Shown piece by piece: positions 1 to 9,500 of a DNA stretch of 34,506 nt. The notes beneath the pieces are model-generated. The model made no database searches. It saw only the letters and a list, made by a program, of their open reading frames with translations, and was not told the DNA's origin. The translations under genes and the position numbers were made by a program. Every line of letters starts with the position of its first letter. Position 1 is the first letter of the stretch. Source of the DNA: CAJQPP01 sp041747075 (GTDB taxonomy: Bacteria > Planctomycetota > Planctomycetia > Pirellulales > Pirellulaceae); NCBI GenBank assembly GCA_041747075.1, contig JBGTFW010000060.1:1-34506 (forward strand), in the 5' to 3' direction.

Positions 1-370
1 TCTCCCGTAGCGGAACTCGCGGAGAGTTTCGATCTGGGCGGCGCTTCAACGCGCTCGATCGCCCGCGCTTGAAAACCATCGCGTCGAAAGCCTTGGCGGC
101 TTCCGCTACGAATGCGGCCTTCGCGGTCCATCCTCCGGATCAGCCGGTCCATGGAATTATAATACGAACTGCTCGTATTCCCAAGCTCGTCGGTCGCCAG
201 CGTCGTCCGTCTGCCGGAGGCAGACGAAACCCCATGGACCTGATCGCCCCATTCGCGAAGCCGCAAAGCGGCGACACAACCCTTGCATCGAATCGCCCTC
301 CCCGATGTGGCGTGTTACGACGTGTCGCCGCTTCGCGGCTTGGTGGTCACTGGTGATTCGCAACATGGGG

Positions 371-435
371 TTTCATCCGCGTTCGCGGATTTCACCCCAT
401 GCTTTATACGGCCGTGGCTCCGCCACTTGGGATGA
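371..435. repeat. Copy 1 of a ~65-bp direct repeat containing two hairpins
   Basis: The sequence at 371-435 recurs at 467-531, differing by one inserted C. Each copy carries two stem-loops: ATCCGCG/CGCGGAT (375-390) and GTGGC/GCCAC (414-426). The spacing of about 96 bp, and only two copies, do not fit a CRISPR. Confidence 0.85.
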
Positions 436-466
436 AAAAAAGCCCGCCGATTGAAGAGAGAATGGT

Positions 467-531
467 TTCATCCGCGTTCGCGGATTTCACCCCATGCTTT
501 ATACGGCCGTGGCTCCCGCCACTTGGGATGA
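467..531. repeat. Copy 2 of the ~65-bp direct repeat
   Basis: Second copy of the element at 371-435. Its hairpins lie at 470-485 and 509-522; the second has one extra C in the loop. Preservation of both stems suggests a recent duplication or two members of one intergenic repeat family. Confidence 0.85.
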
Positions 532-820
532 GGCCGCCGAATAAGGCGACAATTGTTCGACGTGGCGAAGCCACGAATGCATCTAGTATGGGGTGGTGCC
601 TGAAGTCGCCGCTTCGCGGGGATGACGGGCTTCGTCACGCCGGGACCGACAGGATACCGGTTTGCCAGCACAATTCCTGCTGGCATTCGTGGGACTCTTG
701 GCGTTCCGGCAAAGTTCCGGATTTCAGTCAAAGTTTGCCGATAGGGGTGACGATACCGATTCTACCGGTTAAAAGGCGCGGCTTTCGAGTTGCCATTTAC
801 CGGTATTTGGGGGGGCTTGA

Positions 821-872
821 TTCAGCGAATCGTCGCTGAATTGTGGCCGAAGCGGGATTCACTGAATCCCGC
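821..872 (+). promoter_or_regulatory. Two strong hairpins just upstream of the TolC-like gene
   Basis: TTCAGCGA (821-828) and TCGCTGAA (833-840) are perfect arms around a 4-nt loop. GCGGGATTCA (852-861) and TGAATCCCGC (863-872) are perfect 10-bp arms around a single C. The ATG of the downstream gene is at 912, so both could lie in its 5' leader or act as protein-binding palindromes. They could also be more members of the upstream repeat cluster. There is no T-tract, so an intrinsic terminator is less likely. Confidence 0.5.
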
Positions 873-911
873 CGGCCTTGCATTTACAGCCCGAACAGGT
901 CATCGATTGCC

Positions 912-3242
912 ATGAGCCGACCAACCCCCCAATTCGTCGCCGGACTCTTCGGTCTGTTGCTGGTCGCGGGATGCCAGCCACACCGGCCCGCCTACCGCTT
1001 CGACCAGGGCGATCTGAACTACTACGTCGATCAGGCGACGGAAATCTCGTATCCCGACGTCGAGTCGGCGATTCTCGACGAAGTCACCCAATCGCATCCT
1101 CCGGTTACCAATGCCGAAGCGAATTTTACCTCGTTCTGGGACCTGACGCTGGAAGACGCCGTGGCCATCGCTCTGCAAAACTCCAAAGTCATTCGGGGTT
1201 ATGGAACGCCCGGATTACAGGGAACGCGAGTCGCGGCGGGGGTTGATAACCTTGCGAACGGTCCAGGCGGGGCGGGGACGATCTACAACGTCGCCATTCG
1301 TGAGTCGGAACCGGGATTCATTGGCATTCCGGGACAGATTCCACAGCTTGGAACGATTTCCACCAACACAGCGCTGGACGCCAACCAGGGGGTCGAGGCG
1401 GCGCTCGCCGATTTCGACGCCCAGCTCACGTCAAACGTCACATGGTCGCGCCAGGATCAGCCGCGAAACGTCGTCGGAACGGGCCTGATTTTCCAGCCAG
1501 ACGTATTTCAGCAGGACCTCGTAAGCTGGACGACGCAGGTCGCCAAGAACACGGCCAACGGAACCCAGCTTTTTGCGCGAACCGTCAACAGCTACACCAA
1601 AAATACCATACCGGTCACCGTCCAGCCGCTCGAGAGCGTCTATCAAGCGGCGCTTGAATTCGAAATTCGCCAGCCGTTGTTGCGGGGCCGAGGTGCCTAT
1701 ATCAACCGGATGCCCGTGGTCATTTCCCGGATCAATACCGATCAGCAAATCACCAATTTCGAGGCGACGATGCAGAACATGGTGACGAACGTCGAGATTC
1801 GCTACTGGGACCTGTACTGCGCGTTTCGCAACCTGGAGACGGCCAAGTCCGCGCGGGACGCGGCGCTCGAAACGTGGCGCGCCGTGAACTCCAACTATGA
1901 GGCCCAAACGCTCGCCTTGCAGGACGAGGCCCAGGCGCGTGGCCAGTATTATACCTTCCGCGCCCAGGTCGAGCAGGCATGGGTTGACCTGCTGATCGCC
2001 GAAGGCGACATGCGATACTTGCTGGGAGTTGCATCGACCGACGGACGACTGATCCGTCCTATTGACGAACCGACCAAGGCGCGCGTTTCATTTGACTGGT
2101 GCCAGTCGATGGACGACGCACTGATTTACCGCCCCGAACTCCGCCAGGAGCGGTGGGAACTCAAGAAGCGCGAACTGGCGTTGGCGTACAGCAAGAACTC
2201 GCTGCTCCCCAACCTGAACGCGACAGCCCTCTATCGCTGGCTCGGACTGGGCGATCAATTCACCAGCCATGAAGACAACGTCCCTGTTTTCCCCCAGGAG
2301 AATTCAGGGGCTACCAACGAGTTGCTCGACGGCGAATTTCAGGAGTTTTCACTTGCACTCGATTTCGGATTGCCGATTGGATTCCGTCGCGAACTCTCCA
2401 ACGTCCGTAATGCGCAGTTGAAAGTCGCTCAGGAGCTGGCGCGGCTGGAGGACATGGAACTGGACGTCTCTCGCGAGATGACTCAGGCGCTCCAGGCACT
2501 CGAGGGTCAATACCACCTGGCGCAAACGAGTTTTCAGGGCTGGGCCGCATACACGGACGAGTACGAAGCGAGGAATGCGCGTTCCCTCGCCGGGAGTGAC
2601 GCGATTACGACACTCCTCGACTCACAACGTTTTCGCGCTCAGCTCGAGAATGCCTATTACCAGGCGATCTGCGAATACAACAAAATGATCGCACTGATCC
2701 ATCGCCGCAAGGGAACGATTCTCGCCTACAACGGCATTAGCCTTGGCGAAGGAGCGTGGCCTGAAAAGGCGTATGTTGACGCTTCGGAAAATGCCCGCCG
2801 ACGCGGTGCTTCCCGCGAAGTCAATTACGGGTTCACCCGACCCGAAGTCATTAGCCAAGGCGCGTTCTATCCGACGCGGGGCGATACCGGCGGGGCCGTC
2901 GACGCGCCCTTCCAGACGGGAGTCCCCGGAGGTTGGGAAGGCGGTTCGTACTATGCCCCCTCGATGCCATCAGGGGACAATCCGAATCGTGGATTCGAGG
3001 AAATTCCCGCCACACCGACACCCGCCGAGGGACAGGAAAACCTGCCGATTCCGCAACCGACCCCGCAAAACGGGAATGGTGAAATCGATACGCAAATGCA
3101 ACGAAACAATGGCCGATTCGGTGCCAACGAAAGTTCCACCGGGATTGACTGGAATCGGTTCGGTTTGTCGCAACCGGATGTCGCTCAGTCGGAAACCGAG
3201 GCCGTCATTCGTCAGGTCTCGTACGAGGAAATCGATCGCTAA
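912..3242 (+). CDS. TolC-like outer-membrane efflux lipoprotein, unusually long
   Basis: A 776-residue protein of the outer membrane efflux (TolC/OEP) family, which forms trimeric channels through the outer membrane for export pumps. The start at 912 is chosen because it gives a clean lipoprotein signal ending LLVAGC, with Cys21 as lipidation site; a longer frame from a GTG at 843 would bury it. The middle has the long amphipathic helices and PLLRGRG-type segment usual for the family, and a second helical block around residues 490-600. The family is normally about 450-500 residues; the excess is an N-terminal region and a roughly 170-residue Pro/Gly/Asn-rich tail that looks disordered. No inner-membrane pump or adaptor gene is adjacent, so the substrate is unknown. 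A small lipoprotein gene follows in the same direction. Confidence 0.85.
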   Translation: MSRPTPQFVAGLFGLLLVAGCQPHRPAYRFDQGDLNYYVDQATEISYPDVESAILDEVTQSHPPVTNAEANFTSFWDLTLEDAVAIALQNSKVIRGYGTPGLQGTRVAAGVDNLANGPGGAGTIYNVAIRESEPGFIGIPGQIPQLGTISTNTALDANQGVEAALADFDAQLTSNVTWSRQDQPRNVVGTGLIFQPDVFQQDLVSWTTQVAKNTANGTQLFARTVNSYTKNTIPVTVQPLESVYQAALEFEIRQPLLRGRGAYINRMPVVISRINTDQQITNFEATMQNMVTNVEIRYWDLYCAFRNLETAKSARDAALETWRAVNSNYEAQTLALQDEAQARGQYYTFRAQVEQAWVDLLIAEGDMRYLLGVASTDGRLIRPIDEPTKARVSFDWCQSMDDALIYRPELRQERWELKKRELALAYSKNSLLPNLNATALYRWLGLGDQFTSHEDNVPVFPQENSGATNELLDGEFQEFSLALDFGLPIGFRRELSNVRNAQLKVAQELARLEDMELDVSREMTQALQALEGQYHLAQTSFQGWAAYTDEYEARNARSLAGSDAITTLLDSQRFRAQLENAYYQAICEYNKMIALIHRRKGTILAYNGISLGEGAWPEKAYVDASENARRRGASREVNYGFTRPEVISQGAFYPTRGDTGGAVDAPFQTGVPGGWEGGSYYAPSMPSGDNPNRGFEEIPATPTPAEGQENLPIPQPTPQNGNGEIDTQMQRNNGRFGANESSTGIDWNRFGLSQPDVAQSETEAVIRQVSYEEIDR

Positions 3243-3248
3243 TGTTTC

Positions 3249-3270
3249 GTAGCGCGAACTGCCAGTTCGC
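3249..3270 (+). repeat. GTAG-headed REP-like hairpin, copy A
   Basis: GTAGC is followed by the perfect stem GCGAACTG/CAGTTCGC around one C. It lies a few bases after the TolC-like stop codon. GTAG or GGAG at the foot of a stem-loop is the hallmark of REP elements mobilised by RAYT (Y1) transposases. Related copies are at 3282, 19761 and 19791. Confidence 0.75.
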
Positions 3271-3281
3271 AATTGGAAAAC

Positions 3282-3303
3282 GTAGCGCGAACTGCCGGTT
3301 CGC
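3282..3303 (+). repeat. GTAG-headed REP-like hairpin, copy B
   Basis: Same 22-bp element as at 3249-3270 with one substitution in the 3' arm (GGTTCGC for AGTTCGC), in direct orientation 33 bp downstream. It sits between the two lipoprotein genes. Confidence 0.75.
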
Positions 3304-3341
3304 GATGGATATTCCAGAAAAAACTCCAGGAAAGAATCGAC

Positions 3342-3695
3342 ATGTCGCGCTGGAAACTACTGGTCGCTCTGATCACGCTCCCGGCCGCGTTGGGCGGTTG
3401 CTCGATGTGCTGCGGGCCGTTTGACTGTGACTACCCGATTTTTCAGTCCCGCTATACGCGGATGGACCCGCAATATGGACGGGTCGGATCGATTTTTTCC
3501 GATCCCAACGTTGGGCCAGGAACAACAGCCCTCACCAACGCCGACGTTCCGATCGACGAGCGGCGTCAGCAATTCAACCCGGATATCGAATCGCCCGACG
3601 ACGAAACCGACCCATTCCGGGGATTCGACCGGGAAGAACTTGACATCCCTCCCGCGGATGACTCGACGACGACGACTACCGGCTCGCGTCGCTGA
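3342..3695 (+). CDS. Small predicted lipoprotein, unknown function
   Basis: A 117-residue protein beginning with a short lipoprotein signal that ends ALGGC, with Cys20 as predicted lipidation site and further cysteines right after it (SMCCGPFDC). The rest is hydrophilic and acidic with a Thr/Ser-rich C-terminus and no domain I recognise. The ATG at 3342 is preferred over an upstream in-frame ATG at 3273 because it is preceded by an AGGAAAG ribosome-binding site and starts the signal peptide directly. It follows the TolC-like gene by about 100 bp and may be cotranscribed, so it could be an envelope partner of that channel; this is inference from position only. Confidence 0.7.
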   Translation: MSRWKLLVALITLPAALGGCSMCCGPFDCDYPIFQSRYTRMDPQYGRVGSIFSDPNVGPGTTALTNADVPIDERRQQFNPDIESPDDETDPFRGFDREELDIPPADDSTTTTTGSRR

Positions 3696-3710
3696 ACCGG
3701 CTGCGCGTCG

Positions 3711-4127
3711 TCAGACGACATATGTGCCGGGTGACTCGACCGAAAAGAGCCGGAGGACCTGGGACTGGACCTTGATCGCGCGCACCAGAATCCAGATTTG
3801 GTCCGGAGAAAACTCGCGCGGGTCGCTGCAAGCCAACTCTTCCAGCTCGTGGGTCATCGCGGCGTGCTGATCCGAGGCCGCCTGGAACTTCATTTCGATG
3901 TCGTTCCACACTTCATTAAAAATGTCGCAACTGTCGAGCAGTTGCGGATCGTCAATTGCGTTGAGAAACATCAGGGACCTTCGCGCGACATCGCGAGGCG
4001 ATAGCCGCGGATTGCGATCCTCGATTTTCCGTACGATTTGCGAGCAGTTCACGGCGGTCTTCCTGTTTGGGTCAAACGAAATGGCCGGGTCGGCGATCAT
4101 CGAACAATCGTGGGTTGCCAATTTCAT
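3711..4127 (-). CDS. Hypothetical protein, about 138 residues
   Basis: The frame from ATG 4127 to 3711 has protein-like composition: charged, rich in Asp/Glu/Arg/Ile, predicted mostly helical, with no signal peptide or membrane segment. The frame extends upstream to 4388, but that part is Arg/Pro/Ala-rich and looks non-coding, so the internal methionine starting MKLATHD is preferred. I recognise no family. It is convergent with the lipoprotein gene at a distance of 15 bp and is not clearly in an operon. No good Shine-Dalgarno site precedes it. Confidence 0.5.
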   Translation of the reverse strand: MKLATHDCSMIADPAISFDPNRKTAVNCSQIVRKIEDRNPRLSPRDVARRSLMFLNAIDDPQLLDSCDIFNEVWNDIEMKFQAASDQHAAMTHELEELACSDPREFSPDQIWILVRAIKVQSQVLRLFSVESPGTYVV

Positions 4128-4502
4128 GTTGGCCGGGAAAAAATCCGCCGGGAAGCGAGAATTCCCGGGGTGCCCGCAATCCTTCCTTCTTGCACAACTC
4201 GGAACGACGTTGGGACGTTTTGTGTCGCGGTGCAGCGGCAACGTGGCCAAATCGCGACGTCCGCCGGCCGCCGCAACGGGGCGCGAGCCTGAAACGGCCA
4301 GACGCCGGTTATGATGGCAACCCCAACAGGCAACACTGTTGAAAAATGCGAACGATTCCCCGCGGGCGGGTTCGTCGAACCAGGACAAAATTCGGCGTGA
4401 TGCGAGTGGGTTTCGGTGGAATTGCGCGGATTGAAACGGCGGAATGTCCCTTCAAAAGAAGACCATCCGCTCCGATGGACTCGTCACGTTATCCTGCCTG
4501 GC
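4128..4502. other. Intergenic stretch, nothing definable
   Basis: This gap lies between the DUF4340 gene and the 138-residue hypothetical. Only a short palindrome around CAACACTGTTG near 4330 stands out. It presumably holds the promoter of the hypothetical gene, but I cannot identify convincing promoter boxes. Confidence 0.5.
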
Positions 4503-6524
4503 CTAACCCCCGTCGTCGCCTGGCGGCGGCACATCGTCGTTCGTGCGCGGCGCGTCATTCCCGTCTTGCGGCGCATCGTCGCTCTCTTGCGGCCCATCGT
4601 CGCTCTCTTGGGGCGTTTCACCGGTTTCCGGTTCGGGTGGAGGCATCGAGATATCGGGGCGGACTGGCAGGTCGGGTTCATTCATCAACGCCGGCCCGTC
4701 CATTGGCGACGGTGGCGTTTCGCGCGGGCCAACCAGGTCCTCGCGCGTCAAATTGAACGTCTTGATGCTTGAAGCAGGCACAACGTAGTACCAGAGGGCA
4801 AATCGTTCATCGAGTTGCTTTACAAGTTCCTTGCCAGCCTTTTCCCGTTCCTCAAACTCACTCAAGTCGGCTTCGTACATTTCCAGATCAGTCGCGTACT
4901 GAAACGAGTCCTCTTTGTATTTCTCAAGGGCCGATTCGTACTCGCGGAACTTCTCGTCAGTCGCAGCGGCAATGTCGGCGGGAGGCATCGGTGCCTCGTC
5001 GGTGTTCGAGGGTGCCGGTTCCGTTTCATCGTCGGAAGTCGATTCGCTGGACGCTTCGCCATCGGGATCGGCTGGAAACTCGGCGTCGCCGGTCTCAGGC
5101 TGTTTCGCCCGCCACTCGTCGTAACCGTCGGGTTTGGGAGGTTCGGCCGGCTCCTCCGGGCGCGCGGGAGCTTCCCCCAGCGCGGCTGGCTCGAATCCGA
5201 CGCGGATCGCCACGTATCGATTGGATGCGGTCGCTTCTTCATCTTCCTTGGACTCGGGACCGTTCTCGGTCCGCGGTTGAGCTTCGTCCTCCCCGGCCGG
5301 CGAAGCCGCGTCCGGTTTGGCTTCGGTGTCGGTTTGGGAATCATTGGTGGATGTGTCATCCTGGGGCGCGCCAATTCCGATTTCGTCGCCGGAAACACCT
5401 TTTCCGAAATACAATGTAAAGGCCGCGCCGTTTTTGGTTGTGGCATGCAACTCACCGCGCGTCGCCAACAGCATTAAGGTGTCGGGATCGTTCTGGGCGG
5501 CCCCGATGACGAAGCCCTTGTCTTCGAGGTCCTGTCGCAACTCGATCAGCCGGTCGCGAAACTCGCCTGGATTTTCCCTGGCCAGTTCGGCGTCGACCTT
5601 GAGTTGCGAGTCCACCAGCGGCTTGCCGTCGAGCGTCGGCTTGGGTCGAACACCGACAATCTGGAGTTCGTCGAGAAGACTCACGATCTCATTGACTTTC
5701 GGCGTTTTCAGTGCCTCGGTGGACTCGTCGATGCCTTCCATTTTCCACGGTCCAAATTCGTCGCGAGTCAGGATGAACTGACCGTGCGGGATTTTGGTAA
5801 CGAGCAGCTCCCGTCCGCGTACTTGTTCATGAAGTTCATAGCTGTCAATTCTCAGCCGATGGAAGTCCCCGCCATCGACCTTGAGCAAATCCGGCTCGAT
5901 CCAGTCGGTGAAGCGCGTGGAAAGGTCGATTTGAATCCGCGCCTTGTAAGTCTCTTTTTCGCCCGGGACGCGGACGTAGTAAAAATCACTTTCCTCAGTG
6001 GCACCGCGGACCATTGAGTCCTCGTTATCGCGAGGATCGGAACCGGCGGGTTTTCCCACGATAAAGTCGACCAGCGTTTCGCCCCCGGCGTCGCGAAGGG
6101 TAATCCGTGTTCCCGCATTCCCGGCGACGGCGTCTTCATCCGCCGGATCAACGACCCCAAATCGTTCCTGATCGGCCTGGCGCCGCGAGGGGACACTTTC
6201 CCGGACAACCCCCATGAGGGACGTGGCGGTACTGGCAAGTCGCTCGGCGGCTTCGGCGGGATATCCGTAATGCGAGGGGATTCGCCACAGGCCGTCGCGG
6301 TACTCGACGAGAAACGATCGCGGCATTCCACGATCCTCGTCGTACGCGGTAACCTCGAGCGATCGCGCGTTGCCCGGTTCGGTGAATTCGGGAAAGAATT
6401 CCTTCCCCACCTTTTCAAAGCCCTCGACGTCACTCGGGAGCGTGGTGAAATGCGCGATTACGGCGACAACGCCGAGCACCACGGCCGCCAAGACAAAGAC
6501 CAGCGTCTTTCCGATTTCGTTCAT
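4503..6524 (-). CDS. DUF4340 domain membrane protein of a Gld-type ABC module
   Basis: A 673-residue protein with one N-terminal membrane helix (about residues 7-25) followed by a large extracytoplasmic region. The first 250-300 residues have the DUF4340 pattern, including the WRIPSHYGYPAEA and GNAGTRITLRDAGGETLVDFIVGK segments. DUF4340 proteins are typically encoded beside GldF/GldG-like ABC transporters, as here. After about residue 390 the protein becomes acidic and Pro/Glu-rich, then has a predicted coiled-coil segment around residues 530-575. It ends in a tail of 7-residue repeats (PQESDDG-like, five degenerate copies). It is the last gene of the ABC operon, 54 bp after the permease gene. 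Its exact role is unknown; a periplasmic accessory role is inferred. Confidence 0.8.
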   Translation of the reverse strand: MNEIGKTLVFVLAAVVLGVVAVIAHFTTLPSDVEGFEKVGKEFFPEFTEPGNARSLEVTAYDEDRGMPRSFLVEYRDGLWRIPSHYGYPAEAAERLASTATSLMGVVRESVPSRRQADQERFGVVDPADEDAVAGNAGTRITLRDAGGETLVDFIVGKPAGSDPRDNEDSMVRGATEESDFYYVRVPGEKETYKARIQIDLSTRFTDWIEPDLLKVDGGDFHRLRIDSYELHEQVRGRELLVTKIPHGQFILTRDEFGPWKMEGIDESTEALKTPKVNEIVSLLDELQIVGVRPKPTLDGKPLVDSQLKVDAELARENPGEFRDRLIELRQDLEDKGFVIGAAQNDPDTLMLLATRGELHATTKNGAAFTLYFGKGVSGDEIGIGAPQDDTSTNDSQTDTEAKPDAASPAGEDEAQPRTENGPESKEDEEATASNRYVAIRVGFEPAALGEAPARPEEPAEPPKPDGYDEWRAKQPETGDAEFPADPDGEASSESTSDDETEPAPSNTDEAPMPPADIAAATDEKFREYESALEKYKEDSFQYATDLEMYEADLSEFEEREKAGKELVKQLDERFALWYYVVPASSIKTFNLTREDLVGPRETPPSPMDGPALMNEPDLPVRPDISMPPPEPETGETPQESDDGPQESDDAPQDGNDAPRTNDDVPPPGDDGG

Positions 6525-6578
6525 CGAATCATTACCTGAAGTTTCGTAACCACGCCGTCGCGAATCGGGTTGCCTGAA

Positions 6579-9500
6579 TTACAAATTGCCGACGCGGCGT
6601 TCCGGCGCAATGCCTCGTTGCTCGTTTTGGGTTCGTACCAGCAAGACGACCGATCCCAGCAACAAAACCGGAAGTCCGGCGGAAAGAATTGCCAGCCAGC
6701 GGACTCTTCGTTCCACGGCGTCGATACTCTTTTGCATCTGGGATTCGATTTCGGAAATCTGCTGTTGCCGCGCGCGTTCGAGACGCTCCCGCTGCTTTTC
6801 ATACTTGCGGTTCTCGCTGGCGAGGCTCATGCCCGCTTCCTGAATTTTCTGGAGGATCGACATTTCCTCGTTTTGCTGAATCCGCTCGGCCTTTTTCTCG
6901 ACGGCATCCTGGGCGTCAGCGAGTTTCTCGTCGATGTCGGCGTCAACGCGCCCTTCGGCGACCGCCGCCTCGATCCGGAAAGGCTCCGTGGCGGACTCGA
7001 TTGTCGTCAAGGTCCGCGGAACGGCCCGGCGATTGCGCAGCCGCACAAACGACTCGTCTCCCGCAAGCGTCTCGAGGGCGTTGACGAGAAAAGTGTAGTT
7101 GTCGAGTGGTGTCTCCAGTGCGGGGGCCTGTTCGTAAATCAGGTCGCTTGCGAAATCGGCGTCGGCGACAAAGACGACGTTGACGTTGGCATCGCCGCCA
7201 GTGATATGAGCCGCCAGGATATGGGCCAGTTCATCGAGTTTGGTTCGCGCCGGTTTCTCCTCGCCCTTCATTTCGGAAACGCCCTTCGTTTCGGAAACGG
7301 CCTTCGCTTCGGAAACGGCTTTCGCTTCGGAAACGGCCTTCGACCCCGTGCGCTCACCGGAATTCGAGACGTTCGTCGTCGCCGACCCGGTGGAAGTCCC
7401 CGTTCTTTCGCGGGTTAGTCGTGGATTGGCGCGGAGGACGCGGATATTGTTTCCCGTATACCGGCTGGGAACCGGTCCTGTGACCTGGGTGACTTCGCCG
7501 GTGAACTGATTGAATTCCTCGCGAGTCGTCACCAGTTCCTCGGTCACTTCGTCCCAGTCATAGTGTCCCGCCGCGCCGGGCTTGAGGGTGATGAGAGGAG
7601 TGAACGCGGTCGCGCTCTCTTTCAGCGGCGCGATGGATCCGGCATACGAAAAGAGCACTTCCTGAAGTCCCCGCGAGATTGGATTCTCGCGGTTGAAGAC
7701 TTCAAAACCGCCGATCGGGCGCGCGAATAAAAGGGCCGCCTCGCGTGGACCGTAACCGTCCGGCCAGCGGCGTCCCAGTCGCGGCGGAAAGACGGGCTTA
7801 TACGAGAGGTGCGGGGCGTCGATACTCCAGACAACGCGATCATGTTTCCAGGTGATCCCCAGTTTTGCGAGCAAGGGGAGCGCCGTTCCATTGAGGGCCT
7901 TCGGTTCCGGCGTCGTCGCGACTTCGCCCCACGCCGCCTGGGGACCGATCCGCGGCTGGGCGGGGGCGTTGATAATTCCCAATTCACGCGGTGCCTGATA
8001 TACAAACCAGTAGAATGGAATTGGATCGGCGAGAATCAGTGTCGGGTGTCCGGCGTCGATCCATTCCATCAGATTGAGCATCCCCGACATCGTCAGACTG
8101 GACGGATCGACGACGATCAGGACATCGGGCCGTTTTTCGGCGCTGGCCTCGCCCGGTTCGGTCTCGTCGGATGGGTCCTCGCTTCCATTCTCGCCGGTCC
8201 ACGCCGTCAGCGCGGCGGGTTCGACGTCCATCAGCTCGTACTGCTTCTTGAGCGTTTCGATGGTGGTCGGTGCCGTCCAGTCATAAATCTGGCCGCGGAC
8301 TTCAAGGTTGTTGAAGTGCGCGTCGGTTCGCAGCACGCCGATGCGTATTTTTTTCGATTTGTCGGTGGCCGTCGCGATCGACCGTGTCAATTCGTACTCG
8401 ATCGACGTCTCGCCATCGATCAAGGGGAGGATCACTTCATCCAGCGTGCTGGTGATCACCGCGCCCATGTAGACTTCCTGCTCGACGACACGGCCGGCGA
8501 TCGTGTCGCGTTCCGCCTGGGGGACGATCCCCAACGACTGGGCCTCGGCGATTTCGTCGCTCAAGGGGCGAACTTCCACGACGCGGACGTCAATGTTACT
8601 TCCGCCGAGCCGGTCGTATTGCCGCAAGAGGCCGAGTAACTGCTTGCGAACACCGACGTACTTCCGCGGAACTTCCGGGCTGACGTATGCCTGGATGGTG
8701 ACTGGCCGGTCGCTCGACGCCGCGGCGGCAATCGTCGTTCGTGTCGTCTCGTCGAGCGTGTAAAGGTCCTGGTCCGTCCAGTCCATACGGGTTCGCAACA
8801 AGGCGGACGACCGGTCCGCGAGGACTGCCACGGCAATGAGTAAAACCCCCAGTGCAAGGACGCGAACCGCGAAATGACCGGCAAGCGTGACGCTTTTGCC
8901 GCGGCTCCACCTGCGACGACCGATGACGACAAGGTTCAGGTAAAGCATAAACGCCGTGATGGCGAGGAAATAAACCACCGACGGCAGCGAAACAAGGCCA
9001 AGCGTGAAATCGTGAAGTTGCTCCCCGACGTCCATCGATTCCGCGAACCGGTTACCCGGAAAAACGTATCCGATCATCACCGGAAGGGCGCACAGCAACG
9101 CGCCAATGACAAATGCGACCGTTGTGCTGCTGGTCAGCGACGAAGCAAACATGCCGATCGCCAGCATCGCCACGCCGGCGAGCCAGTACCCGAAATACGT
9201 CGCCGCGACGACTCCCCAATCGGGTGATCCAAGTGTCGCGAGACCGATCAACTGGGTGCATGAGAAGAGCAATGCAACGGTATAGACCGCGACGACAGAA
9301 AGGAACTTGCCGGCAAGAATTTCGCCGTCAGATGCGGGAAGCGTGAAGAGGATCGCGTCGGTTCCCTGTTTTTTTTCGTCCGCCCACACTGCCATCGTGA
9401 TCGCGGGAATGAGAAACAGGAGAAGGACCGGAAACCAGGCGCTCAGTTGATCGAGGTTGGCAAGGTTGTCGACGAAAAAACGGGGACTAAAAGTCAGGAT

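Larger units (their letters stand above)
1..911. other. Hairpin-rich intergenic region without a convincing gene
   Basis: No reading frame here has a recognisable domain, a credible start or protein-like composition. The DNA instead holds at least a dozen short inverted repeats: 11-31 (GTAG-headed, stem CGGAACTC/GAGTTTCG with one G:T pair), 161-179 (AATACGA/TCGTATT), 208-226 (CGTCTGCC/GGCAGACG), 260-272, 327-339, 375-390, 414-426, 470-485, 509-522, 561-575 (CGTGGC/GCCACG), 609-619, 821-840 and 852-872. A larger pair of arms, 138-154 and 232-245, is also nearly complementary. I read this as an accumulation of REP-like intergenic elements; what they do is unknown. Confidence 0.6.

Noticed and set aside
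157..162. TATAAT as a promoter -10 box
   Set aside because: No acceptable -35 box lies at proper spacing and no gene follows nearby; it is part of an AT-rich hairpin arm.
371..531. CRISPR-like pair of repeats
   Set aside because: There are only two copies, the repeat is about 65 bp long with a ~31-bp spacer, and no cas genes are present.
399..839. A 146-residue open frame in the hairpin region
   Set aside because: It runs through both copies of the direct repeat and several hairpins, is Arg/Pro-rich, and has no ribosome-binding site or recognisable domain.
4128..4388. Upstream extension of the 138-residue hypothetical, including a CWGCH heme-like motif
   Set aside because: The extension has non-coding composition (Arg/Pro/Ala-rich), no signal peptide and no ribosome-binding site; the CxxCH pattern is probably chance.
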